Shown here: positions 1-6,060 of the stretch, in pieces
Layout of the letters: each line of letters begins with the position of its first letter
Position numbering within the stretch: position 1 is the first letter of the stretch
Assembly: GCA_001768125.1 (NCBI GenBank)
Contig: MENB01000153.1
Location: 333 to 6,392 of the forward strand
Source: Armatimonadetes bacterium RBG_19FT_COMBO_69_19
GTDB taxonomy: Bacteria; Sysuimicrobiota; Sysuimicrobiia; Sysuimicrobiales; Kaftiobacteriaceae
Length of the DNA: 6,060 bases
Direction of reading: 5' to 3'
Notes under the pieces: generated by a model
Told to the model about the DNA's origin: nothing
What the model saw: the letters and a program-made list of their open reading frames with translations, nothing else
The model's database searches: none
Position numbers and translations under genes: made by a program

Positions 1-147
1 GAGCGGCTGCTGCAGCTTATGGACGGGACGGACCGGAGTCCCCGGCAGACGATCCTTGCTCCGCAATTGGTCATCCGCGACTCGTGCGGCGCACGAACAG
101 CCGGCGACGTGGCTCCATCGTCTGCCGGGATGGCTAGTCGTACCTAA
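1..147 (+). CDS. LacI-family transcriptional regulator, C-terminal fragment (5' end outside window)
   Basis: Frame 1 is open from the first base to a TAA at 145-147 and gives 48 residues. The fragment begins with a helix (ERLLQLMDG), then a short Pro-Arg linker, then ILAPQLVIRDSCG. This matches the usual end of LacI/GalR repressors, where a final helix is followed by a strand of the form 'LPTELVVRESCG'. That strand belongs to the periplasmic-binding-protein-like effector domain; the DNA-binding helix-turn-helix is upstream of the window. An extra 18-residue tail rich in Ala, Ser and Gly follows the SCG motif, where many family members stop. The stop codon lies 15 bases before the next ATG and just before its Shine-Dalgarno site, so regulator and dehydrogenase are probably co-transcribed. 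It likely senses the transported sugar or polyol, or a product of it (inference). The family call rests on one short motif, but a distinctive one. Confidence 0.82.
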   Translation, partial: ERLLQLMDGTDRSPRQTILAPQLVIRDSCGARTAGDVAPSSAGMASRT

Positions 148-148
148 G

Positions 149-154
149 AGGAGG
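149..154 (+). promoter_or_regulatory. Strong ribosome binding site for the first dehydrogenase
   Basis: AGGAGG lies 8 bases before the ATG at 163, inside a longer purine run (AGAGGAGGG). It begins two bases after the repressor stop codon, so ribosomes ending the repressor could start the dehydrogenase again. It supports 163 as the start. Confidence 0.85.
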
Positions 155-162
155 GATCTGGG

Positions 163-1332
163 ATGAAGGGGCTCGTCTTGACGGCGGAGTGGGATCCCCG
201 CCCGGACTACACCGTGACGGAGTGGGAGCGGACGACCGGGAAGGCGGTGACGGGCAGCAGTGTCTGGCGCAGCCCGCGCCTCTCCGTGGAGTCGATCGCC
301 GAGCCGAAGCTGGGGCCGGGAGATGTACTGATGAAGCCCCGGGCCTGCGGCGTGTGCGGCTCGGACGTGCACTTCTTCGAGACCGACCAGCAGGGCTACA
401 TGCTGTACCCGGGACTGACCCGCTTCCCGGTCGTCATCGGCCACGAGTTCAGCGGCGAGATCGTGGAGGTCGGCCGGGGCGTGACCGAGCTCAAGCCGGG
501 CGACATGGTCACCGCCGAGGAGATGATCTGGTGCGGGGAGTGCACCCCGTGCCGCAACGGCTACCCGAACCAGTGTCTGCGGCTGGAGGAGATCGGGTTC
601 ACGATCAACGGGGCCCAGGCCGAGTATCTGGCGATCGGCGCGAAGTACTGCTGGAAGATCAACGCCCTCGTCGAGCGCTACGGGACGAAGGAGAAGGCCT
701 TCGAGGCCGGGGCGCTGTGCGAGCCGACCAGTGTCGCCTACAACGCGATGTTCACCCGCGCCGAGGGGTTCAAGCCCGGCGGCCACGTCGTCGTCTTCGG
801 CACCGGACCGATCGGCTTCGCCGCGATCGCGCTCTCGCGCGCCGCGGGTGCCGCGAAGATCATCGCCTTCGAGGTCAGCAAGATGCGCCACGAGCTGGCC
901 CGGAAGGTGGGGGCGGACGTCGTGCTCGATCCGGTGGCGCTCGAGCGACAGGGCACGAAGCCGCGCCACGCCATCATGGAGCTCACCGACGGCGAGGGGG
1001 CGGCGATGCTGGTCGAGGCCGCGGGCGCGCCGCCGCGCACCATCCCTGAGATGGAGGCGGCGATGGCGGTGGGCGGTAAGATCGTCATGATCGGCCGGGC
1101 CAGCGAGCGGGCGCCGGTGTACCTGGAGCACTTCCAGACCCACGCCGCGCAGATCTACGGCGCGCAGGGCCACTCAGGGTACGGAAACTTCCCGAACGTC
1201 ATCCGCCTGATGGCCGCAGGGCGCATCGACCTGACGCCGATCATCACGAGCCGCTTCCCCCTGGACCAGGGCGTCGAGGCCGTGAAGAAAGCCACGCACC
1301 GCGAGGACGGCAAGATCATGATCCGGGCCTAA
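163..1332 (+). CDS. Zinc-dependent NAD dehydrogenase, scyllo-inosose 3-dehydrogenase (IolM)-like
   Basis: A 389-residue medium-chain dehydrogenase/reductase, cytoplasmic, likely oxidising a secondary hydroxyl of a polyol or inosose with NAD. The N-terminal GroES-like domain carries catalytic-zinc residues C65 (in CGVCGSDVH), H94-E95 (GHE) and E187 (CEP), and structural-zinc cysteines C124, C127, C130 and C138. The Rossmann domain has G213-T-G-P-I-G218, with E237 ending the second strand, which favours NAD over NADP. Two features set it apart from ordinary 340-350-residue relatives. One is an insert at about residues 11-40, before the strand leading to EPKLGPGDV. The other is a longer loop between C65 and H94 (29 residues, against 23 in the next gene's protein). 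Both, and the GAQGHSGYG segment near residue 334, match my memory of the Thermotoga maritima enzyme that oxidises scyllo-inosose to a diketo-inositol. Substrate assignment is therefore inference. A general sorbitol/threonine dehydrogenase-like enzyme is the alternative. The start is fixed by AGGAGG 8 bases upstream. Confidence 0.9.
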   Translation: MKGLVLTAEWDPRPDYTVTEWERTTGKAVTGSSVWRSPRLSVESIAEPKLGPGDVLMKPRACGVCGSDVHFFETDQQGYMLYPGLTRFPVVIGHEFSGEIVEVGRGVTELKPGDMVTAEEMIWCGECTPCRNGYPNQCLRLEEIGFTINGAQAEYLAIGAKYCWKINALVERYGTKEKAFEAGALCEPTSVAYNAMFTRAEGFKPGGHVVVFGTGPIGFAAIALSRAAGAAKIIAFEVSKMRHELARKVGADVVLDPVALERQGTKPRHAIMELTDGEGAAMLVEAAGAPPRTIPEMEAAMAVGGKIVMIGRASERAPVYLEHFQTHAAQIYGAQGHSGYGNFPNVIRLMAAGRIDLTPIITSRFPLDQGVEAVKKATHREDGKIMIRA

Positions 1333-1358
1333 GCGGATCGGGGGGACGAGGAGCCGGC

Positions 1359-1511
1359 GTCGTTGACCTCATGGCGAGCGGACGGCTGAATCTGCTCCTC
1401 ATGGTCACGTCCCGGATCAGCCTCGATGATCTTCCCGCGGCGCTCCGGGAGGCGCGCCCGGGATCGGCAGGGAAGACGCTCGTGCGGCTTGACGCGGGTG
1501 ATGGGACATGA
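1359..1511 (+). pseudogene. C-terminal relic of a third zinc-type alcohol dehydrogenase
   Basis: The gap between the two dehydrogenases contains an open stretch in frame 3 ending at TGA 1509-1511. From V (codon 1359) to L (codon 1488) it aligns without gaps to the last 44 residues of the preceding dehydrogenase (V346-A389), with 17 identities counted by hand. Shared landmarks are LMA-x-GR, TSR, LD and the terminal GK....R. It reads like a normal dehydrogenase C-terminus (VVDLMASGRL, then SLDDLPAALREA, then AGKTLVRL). The first ~300 residues, including zinc and NAD sites, are absent. An ATG at 1371 could start a 46-codon ORF, but the only purine-rich site (GAGGAG 1348-1353) is 17 bases away, too far. 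The TGA overlaps the next gene's ATG as ATGA, so the original gene was probably translationally coupled to it. Best explained as the remains of a deleted middle dehydrogenase. A translated micro-protein is possible but less likely. Confidence 0.72.
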
Positions 1512-2533
1512 TGACGCAGACGATGCGGGCGGCGGTGTTCGAGGGAGAGGGGCGCCTGGGGATCCGTGAGGTGGACGTGCCTCGGGTCGGCGCTCCTGAT
1601 GACGTGCTGCTGGCGGTCCGGGCGGCGGGGATCTGCGGAACCGATGTCCATATCCTCGCCGTGCCGCCGGGCCACCCGGCCACGGCGGGGGTGGTGATGG
1701 GCCACGAGTATGCGGCGGACGTGCTCGCGGTCGGTGATCGGGTGGACCACGTGCACCCCGGAGACCGGGTCGTGGTCGATCCCAGCGTGTGGTGCGGCAC
1801 GTGCGCGTACTGCCAGATGGGGCTGACGAACCTGTGCGATCGGATGACAGGCATCGGGATATTCCGGCACGGGGGCTTTGCGCCGTTCAGCCTCGTCCCC
1901 GCGCGGGCCGTCTACCGCATCGCTGCTTCCGTCGCCCCTGAGACGGCCGCGCTGGCGGAGCCGCTGGCCGACGTCGTGAACGGCCTGAGCAAGGTGCGCG
2001 TCGTGCCCGGGGAATCCGCTCTAGTGTTGGGGGCGGGTCCGATCGGCCTGCTGTTCACCCTCCTCCTGCGCGCGGCGGGGGTGAGCCCGCTGCTGGTGGC
2101 TGAGGTGTCCTCCTTTCGGGCAGGTCATGCGGCCGCGTGCGGCGCGGACCTGATCATCAATCCAAAGGACGTGGACCTGGCTGCGGCCGTCCGGCGGGCG
2201 ACGGTCCTGGGCGCAGACGTTGTGGTGGATGCCGTGGGCATGCTGCTGGAGGACGCCCTCCGATGCGTGCGCAAGGGTGGACGCGTCCTGCTGTTCGGGA
2301 TGCATGAACATGCCAGGCCTGCTGTCAAGCAGTACGACATCACGAAATACGAGATCCAGATCCTGGGTACGTACATCGCCCGCGGCACTTTTCCCCTGGC
2401 GATCCGCCTCCTCGAAGCGGGCAGGATCGACTTTGGCGCGCTGGTGACACACCGTCTCCCATTGACACGGATTCATGACGGCATCGACCTGCTGCGACAG
2501 GGGCAGGCCGTGAAGGTGGCGATCCTTCCCTAG
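1508..2533 (+). CDS. Zinc-dependent dehydrogenase, sorbitol/threonine dehydrogenase type
   Basis: A complete 341-residue medium-chain dehydrogenase/reductase of normal family length. Catalytic-zinc residues are C43 (GICGTDVH), H66-E67 (GHEY) and E151 (LAEP). Structural-zinc cysteines are C96, C99, C102 and C110. The NAD fold shows G175-A-G-P-I-G180, and E199 at the end of the second strand points to NAD. The family oxidises sugar alcohols (sorbitol, xylitol, arabitol) or L-threonine; the transporter next door favours a polyol or sugar substrate. The protein lacks the N-terminal insert of the first dehydrogenase, so it is a distinct paralogue and not a recent copy. Its ATG overlaps the relic's TGA (ATGA). 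GGTGAT at 1497-1502, five bases before 1508, is a weak Shine-Dalgarno match; ATG 1511 is an equally possible start, one residue shorter. The stop lies 8 bases before the ATPase gene. The exact substrate cannot be read from the sequence. Confidence 0.9.
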   Translation: MMTQTMRAAVFEGEGRLGIREVDVPRVGAPDDVLLAVRAAGICGTDVHILAVPPGHPATAGVVMGHEYAADVLAVGDRVDHVHPGDRVVVDPSVWCGTCAYCQMGLTNLCDRMTGIGIFRHGGFAPFSLVPARAVYRIAASVAPETAALAEPLADVVNGLSKVRVVPGESALVLGAGPIGLLFTLLLRAAGVSPLLVAEVSSFRAGHAAACGADLIINPKDVDLAAAVRRATVLGADVVVDAVGMLLEDALRCVRKGGRVLLFGMHEHARPAVKQYDITKYEIQILGTYIARGTFPLAIRLLEAGRIDFGALVTHRLPLTRIHDGIDLLRQGQAVKVAILP

Positions 2534-2541
2534 ATGCGCCC

Positions 2542-3281
<740 letters not shown>

Positions 3282-3282
<1 letters not shown>

Positions 3283-4301
3283 TGCAGATCGAACAGGCCA
3301 CGCCAACCGAGCGCCCCAGGCTGCGCCTTTCGGCGGACCTTCTGGGCCGCATGGGGCTCGGGTTGGTGGTCCTGCTGATGATGACCGTGCTGACTATTCT
3401 GCAGCCCCAGTACTTCCCGACGCGCGAGAACCTGACGAACATCGCGCGGCAGGTGAGCAGCAACGCCGTGCTGGCCCTCGGGGAGTTCGTGGTGGTCGTG
3501 ACGGCCGGGATCGACCTCTCGGTCGGTTCCGTGATGGGGCTCTCCATGATCGTCGTGGCGATGAGCCTCCATGCCGGCTGGATGTCCGGCTTCGCCCTGC
3601 TCGCCGCGCTCGCGGTGGGCACCGGGGTGGGGTTGTTCAACGGCCTGGCGCTGACCAAACTGCACCTGCCGCATCCGTTCATTGCCACCCTGGCCACGCT
3701 CAACATCGCGCGGGGCGCGACCTACCTGCTCTCGGGAGGCGTACCGATCTCGGGTCTAACGCCGACCGTGCGCTTCTTCGGGGCCGGAGAGGTCCACCTG
3801 TTCGGGGAGGGCGCGCTCGCCCTCACGTTCCCCGTGTCGTTCCTCATCGTCATGGCCCTCTACAGCCTGGTCTGGTTGTTCATGAGCAAGACGCGGACGG
3901 GCCGGCATATCTACGCCATCGGCGGCAGCCCGAAGGCCGCCCAGTACGCCGGCATCAACACGAACCGTAACCTGGTGCTCGTCTATGCCGTTTCCGGTGC
4001 GATGGCCGGCGTTGCGGGCATCCTCCTGGCCGGTCGTGTGAACTCCGGCTACCCCACCGCCGGCACCGGGGCCGAGTTGGATGCCATCGCGGCGGTGATC
4101 ATCGGAGGAGCCAGCTTCTTCGGCGGGCGGGGGAGCGCGGTCGGTGTCTTCCTCGGCGCCATCATCATGGGGCTGCTGCGCAACGGCCTGAACTTGATGA
4201 ACGTGTCCGTCTTCTGGCAGCAGGTCCTGATCGGACTGATCATCCTTCTGGCCGTCTACGTCGACGTGCTCCGTCGACGGGCCATGCGATTGGAGGACTA
4301 G
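3282..4301 (+). CDS. CUT2-family sugar ABC transporter permease (RbsC-like)
   Basis: An integral membrane protein of 339 residues that forms the importer channel as a dimer. Hydrophobic segments run through most of it, starting at about residues 25-40. Family landmarks are clear (numbered from ATG 3282): TAGIDLSVGSVMGL at 74-87, NGL with HPFIATLAT at 120-139, the cytoplasmic loop IGGSPKAAQYAGINTNR at 213-229 that couples to the ATPase, and ELDAIAAVIIGGASFFGGRG at 265-284. It ends in a basic cytoplasmic tail (LRRR). The start is ATG 3282, which shares its A with the ATPase stop (TGATG). GGGAAGG at 3268-3274 sits 7 bases upstream. The GTG at 3279 is an in-frame alternative one codon longer, but with poorer spacing. 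CUT2 permeases import pentoses, hexoses, inositol and similar small sugars; specificity lies mostly in the binding protein. Confidence 0.95.
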
Positions 4302-4323
4302 GTGAGGAGTCCGGGGAGGTGAG

Positions 4324-4338
4324 ATGCCGAGCGCCTGA
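4324..4338 (+). other. Possible four-codon leader ORF before the binding-protein gene
   Basis: The 75-base gap after the permease contains GGAGG (4315-4319) and, four bases on, ATG 4324, which reads MPSA and stops at TGA 4336-4338. That stop shares its A with ATG 4338, which is in frame with the binding protein. The layout could be a leader peptide or chance. The ribosome-site spacing is short, and the better start of the binding protein at 4377 has its own strong site. Confidence 0.2.
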
Positions 4339-4360
4339 TGGCCGTGTGCAGTGAAAACAA

Positions 4361-4366
4361 AGGAGG
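4361..4366 (+). promoter_or_regulatory. Ribosome binding site that sets the binding-protein start at 4377
   Basis: AGGAGG lies 10 bases before ATG 4377 within a purine-rich run from 4351. It falls inside the 13-codon extension that would result from starting at ATG 4338, so it argues for 4377 as the start. The strength of this site also fits the high expression usual for periplasmic binding proteins. Confidence 0.8.
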
Positions 4367-4376
4367 CGAGGAGAAT

Positions 4377-5312
4377 ATGCTTCGAAGGCCTGCGAGCGTT
4401 GTGATGATAGCGTTGGCCCTCTCGGCCGTGCTGGCCGCCCAGGCCCTGGGCGGGGCGGGCCAGTTTACGATCCTGTTGAGCATGAAGGGACCGGGATCCG
4501 GGAATCCCTTCTGGGCGGCCGTGGAGCGCGGAGCCCGAGAGACTGCCAAGGCGCTGGGCGTAAAGCTGGTCGTGCTCGCCCCGCCCGCGGAGACCGACGT
4601 CCAGGCGCAGATCAGTCACATCGAAGACCAGATCGCAAAACGCGTGAACGCGATCGTGGTCGCTCCCACCGATGTCAGCGCGCTGAACACGACATTCGAT
4701 AAGGCCCGTGCCCGGAAGATTCCCGTCCTCTTCGTCGACACCGACGGCACCTGGGCCTACAAACTGACCTTCATTGGCACCGATAACAAGGTGGGCGGCG
4801 CGCTGGGCGGCAAGTTCCTCTGCGACAGCCTGGGGCGCAAGGGTGACGTCGCCATCATCACCGGCGTCATGACCACGCAGAGCATCCGCGCCCGGGTGGA
4901 GGGGGCGCGTGAGACGATGACCAAGTGCGGCCTGAAGGTGGTGGCGGAGCTCCCCGCCAACAGCGACCGCGCGCTGGGGCAGCAGGTCATGGAGGACCTT
5001 CTCACGTCCAAGCCAACCGTCAAGGGCGTGTTCGCCGCGAACGACCTGATGGCGCTGGGGGCCGCGGAAGCGGTGAAGGCCCGCGGCAAGAAGGGGCAGA
5101 TTCTGCTCGTCGGGTTTGATGCGATTCCGGAGGCGGGCCAGGCGATTCTCAAGGGTGAGATGGCGGCCAGCGTCGCCCAGAACCCCTACAACATGGGCAA
5201 GTTCGGCGTGCAGAACGCGCTGAACGCCCTGCAAAAGAAGCCGGTGGCCAAGCGGATCGATACGGGGACGATCCTGGTCACCAAGAAGAACGCGCAGCAG
5301 TACGCCAAGTGA
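4377..5312 (+). CDS. CUT2-family sugar ABC transporter substrate-binding protein (RbsB-like), secreted
   Basis: A 311-residue extracytoplasmic binding protein that delivers the sugar or polyol to the permease. Starting at 4377 gives a standard signal peptide: MLRR, a hydrophobic core at about 8-24, and a likely cleavage site near residues 23-28 (AQA-L or GAG). There is no lipobox cysteine, so it is probably released or periplasmic. Starting at 4338 would put 13 polar residues before it. The mature part is a two-lobed Peripla_BP_4 fold. Positions matching ligand contacts of ribose-binding protein are kept: N43-P-F-W46, D121 (VDTD), R171 (SIRAR), N222-D223 (ANDLMALGA), D248 (GFD) and Q268 (AQNP). 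This supports a hydroxyl-rich monosaccharide or cyclitol ligand, but not which one. It is the third gene of the transporter set. A perfect inverted repeat begins 6 bases after its stop. Confidence 0.93.
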   Translation: MLRRPASVVMIALALSAVLAAQALGGAGQFTILLSMKGPGSGNPFWAAVERGARETAKALGVKLVVLAPPAETDVQAQISHIEDQIAKRVNAIVVAPTDVSALNTTFDKARARKIPVLFVDTDGTWAYKLTFIGTDNKVGGALGGKFLCDSLGRKGDVAIITGVMTTQSIRARVEGARETMTKCGLKVVAELPANSDRALGQQVMEDLLTSKPTVKGVFAANDLMALGAAEAVKARGKKGQILLVGFDAIPEAGQAILKGEMAASVAQNPYNMGKFGVQNALNALQKKPVAKRIDTGTILVTKKNAQQYAK

Positions 5313-5318
5313 GCCTCG

Positions 5319-5353
5319 GAGACCGGGGCGGGAAGCCTTCCCGCCCCGGTCTC
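5319..5353 (+). terminator. Perfect 17-bp inverted repeat after the binding-protein gene: terminator or mRNA-stabilising hairpin
   Basis: Bases 5319-5335 (GAGACCGGGGCGGGAAG) are the exact reverse complement of 5337-5353, with only C5336 between. As RNA this would fold into a stem of about 14-15 bp with a small loop around AAGCCTT. It starts 6 bases after the stop codon. No run of T follows (ACAGGGCGTG), so it is not a typical intrinsic terminator. A GC-rich hairpin here often protects the upstream message from 3' decay, giving more binding protein than downstream product. Confidence 0.75.
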
Positions 5354-5400
5354 ACAGGGCGTGCCATGCGTTCCGGGATTCGGCCGTCGACGGTGCCCGC

Positions 5401-6060
5401 GTGGTAGACCGGACGAATCTGTCCGTCTGCCTGGACAGCGTCTTCCCTGATCCGTCCGCAGAGGCTTTGCGGATGGTCGGCCGTCTGGCGTTCACCCGGT
5501 TCGAATTCTGGGACTGGCGCGAGCGGGACATGGTCGGGCTGGCCCGGGAGGCAGCGCGGCGGGGGCTGTCCACGGTGATCTTCAGTGGGAACACCTTCGC
5601 CGAGCCGTTGGTCGATCCTGAGATGCACCGATTAGCCCTCGCACATTTCGCCGATTCGCTGCGGGTAGCCCGTCGAGTCGGCGCCGGGCTGCTTGTTGCG
5701 CACGTCGGATACAGCCGGTCCCATCTCAGCCACGCCATGCAATGGGAGGCGGCCGTGCAGGGGCTGAGGGCGGCAGGGACGCTTGCGGCCGAAGCGCGGG
5801 TCACTCTGGCGGTGGAACCCTTGAACTCAACGATTGATCATCCCGGATACTTCCTGGACTCCCTGCCCGAGGCGCTGCGACTGATCCGTGAGGTGGACCA
5901 TCCGGCCGTGCGCCTGCTCGTGGACATCTACCATATGCGCGTGATGCACGGCGACCTGCTCACCCTCTTGCCGGCGGCGCTTCCATGGGTGGTACACGTG
6001 CACGTCGCAGACGTCCCGGGGCGCGGAGAACCGGGGAGTGGACGGGTCCCCTGGAGCGAG
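5401..6060 (+). CDS. Hydroxypyruvate isomerase-like TIM-barrel sugar isomerase/epimerase, 3' end outside window
   Basis: An open frame runs from GTG 5401 to the window end, giving 220 of an expected ~260-290 residues. It opens with the first barrel strand NLSVCLDSVF, as in the xylose isomerase-like / AP endonuclease 2 superfamily. Metal-site residues appear in order: E139 (VEPLN), D175 with H178 (VDIYHM) and H199 (VVHVHVAD). RGEPGSG at 208-214 completes a block very close to E. coli hydroxypyruvate isomerase (DIYHM, then HLQIAD, then RGEPGTG). The last metal ligand, a C-terminal Glu, would lie beyond the window. The family interconverts keto sugars or sugar acids without cofactors other than a divalent metal. 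Here it could act on the dehydrogenase product; a 5-keto-L-gluconate epimerase role (IolO) is possible, but the motifs look more like hydroxypyruvate isomerase. No Shine-Dalgarno site precedes the GTG. The frame stays open upstream through the hairpin with no other start codon, so 5401 is the best start. Confidence 0.85.
   Translation, partial: MVDRTNLSVCLDSVFPDPSAEALRMVGRLAFTRFEFWDWRERDMVGLAREAARRGLSTVIFSGNTFAEPLVDPEMHRLALAHFADSLRVARRVGAGLLVAHVGYSRSHLSHAMQWEAAVQGLRAAGTLAAEARVTLAVEPLNSTIDHPGYFLDSLPEALRLIREVDHPAVRLLVDIYHMRVMHGDLLTLLPAALPWVVHVHVADVPGRGEPGSGRVPWSE

Noticed and set aside
189..1049. 286-codon open frame on the + strand inside the first dehydrogenase
   Set aside because: Arg/Gly/Asp-rich low-complexity translation in the +3 shadow of a gene with intact zinc and NAD motifs; no ribosome binding site and no domain.
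1364..1393. TTGACC resembling a -35 box upstream of the second dehydrogenase
   Set aside because: It lies within the relic coding stretch, and no convincing -10 box is present 16-18 bases downstream.
2462..2491. TTGACA (-35 consensus) before the ABC transporter genes
   Set aside because: It falls inside the coding region of the second dehydrogenase, and the bases 17 downstream (CGACCT) do not resemble a -10 box.
4259..4279. Two copies of the palindrome CGTCGACG thirteen bases apart near the permease end
   Set aside because: They encode the normal conserved C-terminal residues (YVDVLRRR) and are too short to call an operator or recombination site.
3756..5234. 492-codon open frame on the minus strand across permease and binding-protein genes
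   Set aside because: It is antisense to two genes with clear family motifs, is rich in His, Gln, Gly and Arg as expected of a reverse-frame shadow in GC-rich DNA, and shows no recognisable domain.
5366..5407. 13-codon ATG ORF (MRSGIRPSTVPAW) overlapping the isomerase GTG start
   Set aside because: Weak ribosome site, no similarity recognised, and probably chance; it overlaps the GTG at 5401, so coupling is conceivable but unsupported.

Overview
The window is about two-thirds G+C. It has tightly packed genes, all on the + strand, with purine-rich Shine-Dalgarno sites. This fits a GC-rich free-living bacterium. I cannot place it more precisely from the sequence; the closest resemblance I recall for the first dehydrogenase is to thermophile (Thermotoga-type) enzymes, which could reflect lateral spread rather than ancestry.

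Layout. (1) 1-147 is the 3' end of a LacI-family repressor gene, ending in the family's usual C-terminal strand plus an 18-residue tail. (2) 163-1332 is a 389-residue zinc-dependent dehydrogenase with the long N-terminal insert I associate with scyllo-inosose 3-dehydrogenase (IolM of the Thermotoga inositol pathway). (3) 1359-1511 lies in the 175-base gap before the next gene and encodes what looks like the last ~44 residues of a third, otherwise missing, zinc dehydrogenase. (4) 1508-2533 is a second complete zinc dehydrogenase of the sorbitol/threonine dehydrogenase type. (5) 2542-3282, 3282-4301 and 4377-5312 form a complete CUT2 (ribose-type) ABC importer: single-domain ATPase, RbsC-like permease and secreted RbsB-like binding protein. 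(6) 5319-5353 is a perfect 17-bp inverted repeat just after the binding-protein stop. (7) 5401 to the window end is a hydroxypyruvate isomerase-like TIM-barrel protein, cut off at residue 220.

How they work together (inference). A LacI-type sensor would control uptake of a sugar or cyclic polyol by the ABC importer, NAD-dependent oxidation by one or both zinc dehydrogenases, and isomerisation or epimerisation of the keto product by the TIM-barrel enzyme. No sugar kinase or phosphate-binding enzyme is visible, so early steps may act on unphosphorylated substrate. Inositol, through a diketo-inositol route, is the best candidate because of the first dehydrogenase, but other polyols are not excluded.

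There is no RNA gene, CRISPR array, insertion sequence or convincing promoter in the window, and no gene-free stretch over 300 bases. The most unusual items are the dehydrogenase relic, the hairpin that separates the binding-protein gene from the isomerase gene, and the pairing of two zinc dehydrogenases with a possible inositol route. I see nothing that amounts to a wholly new type of system.
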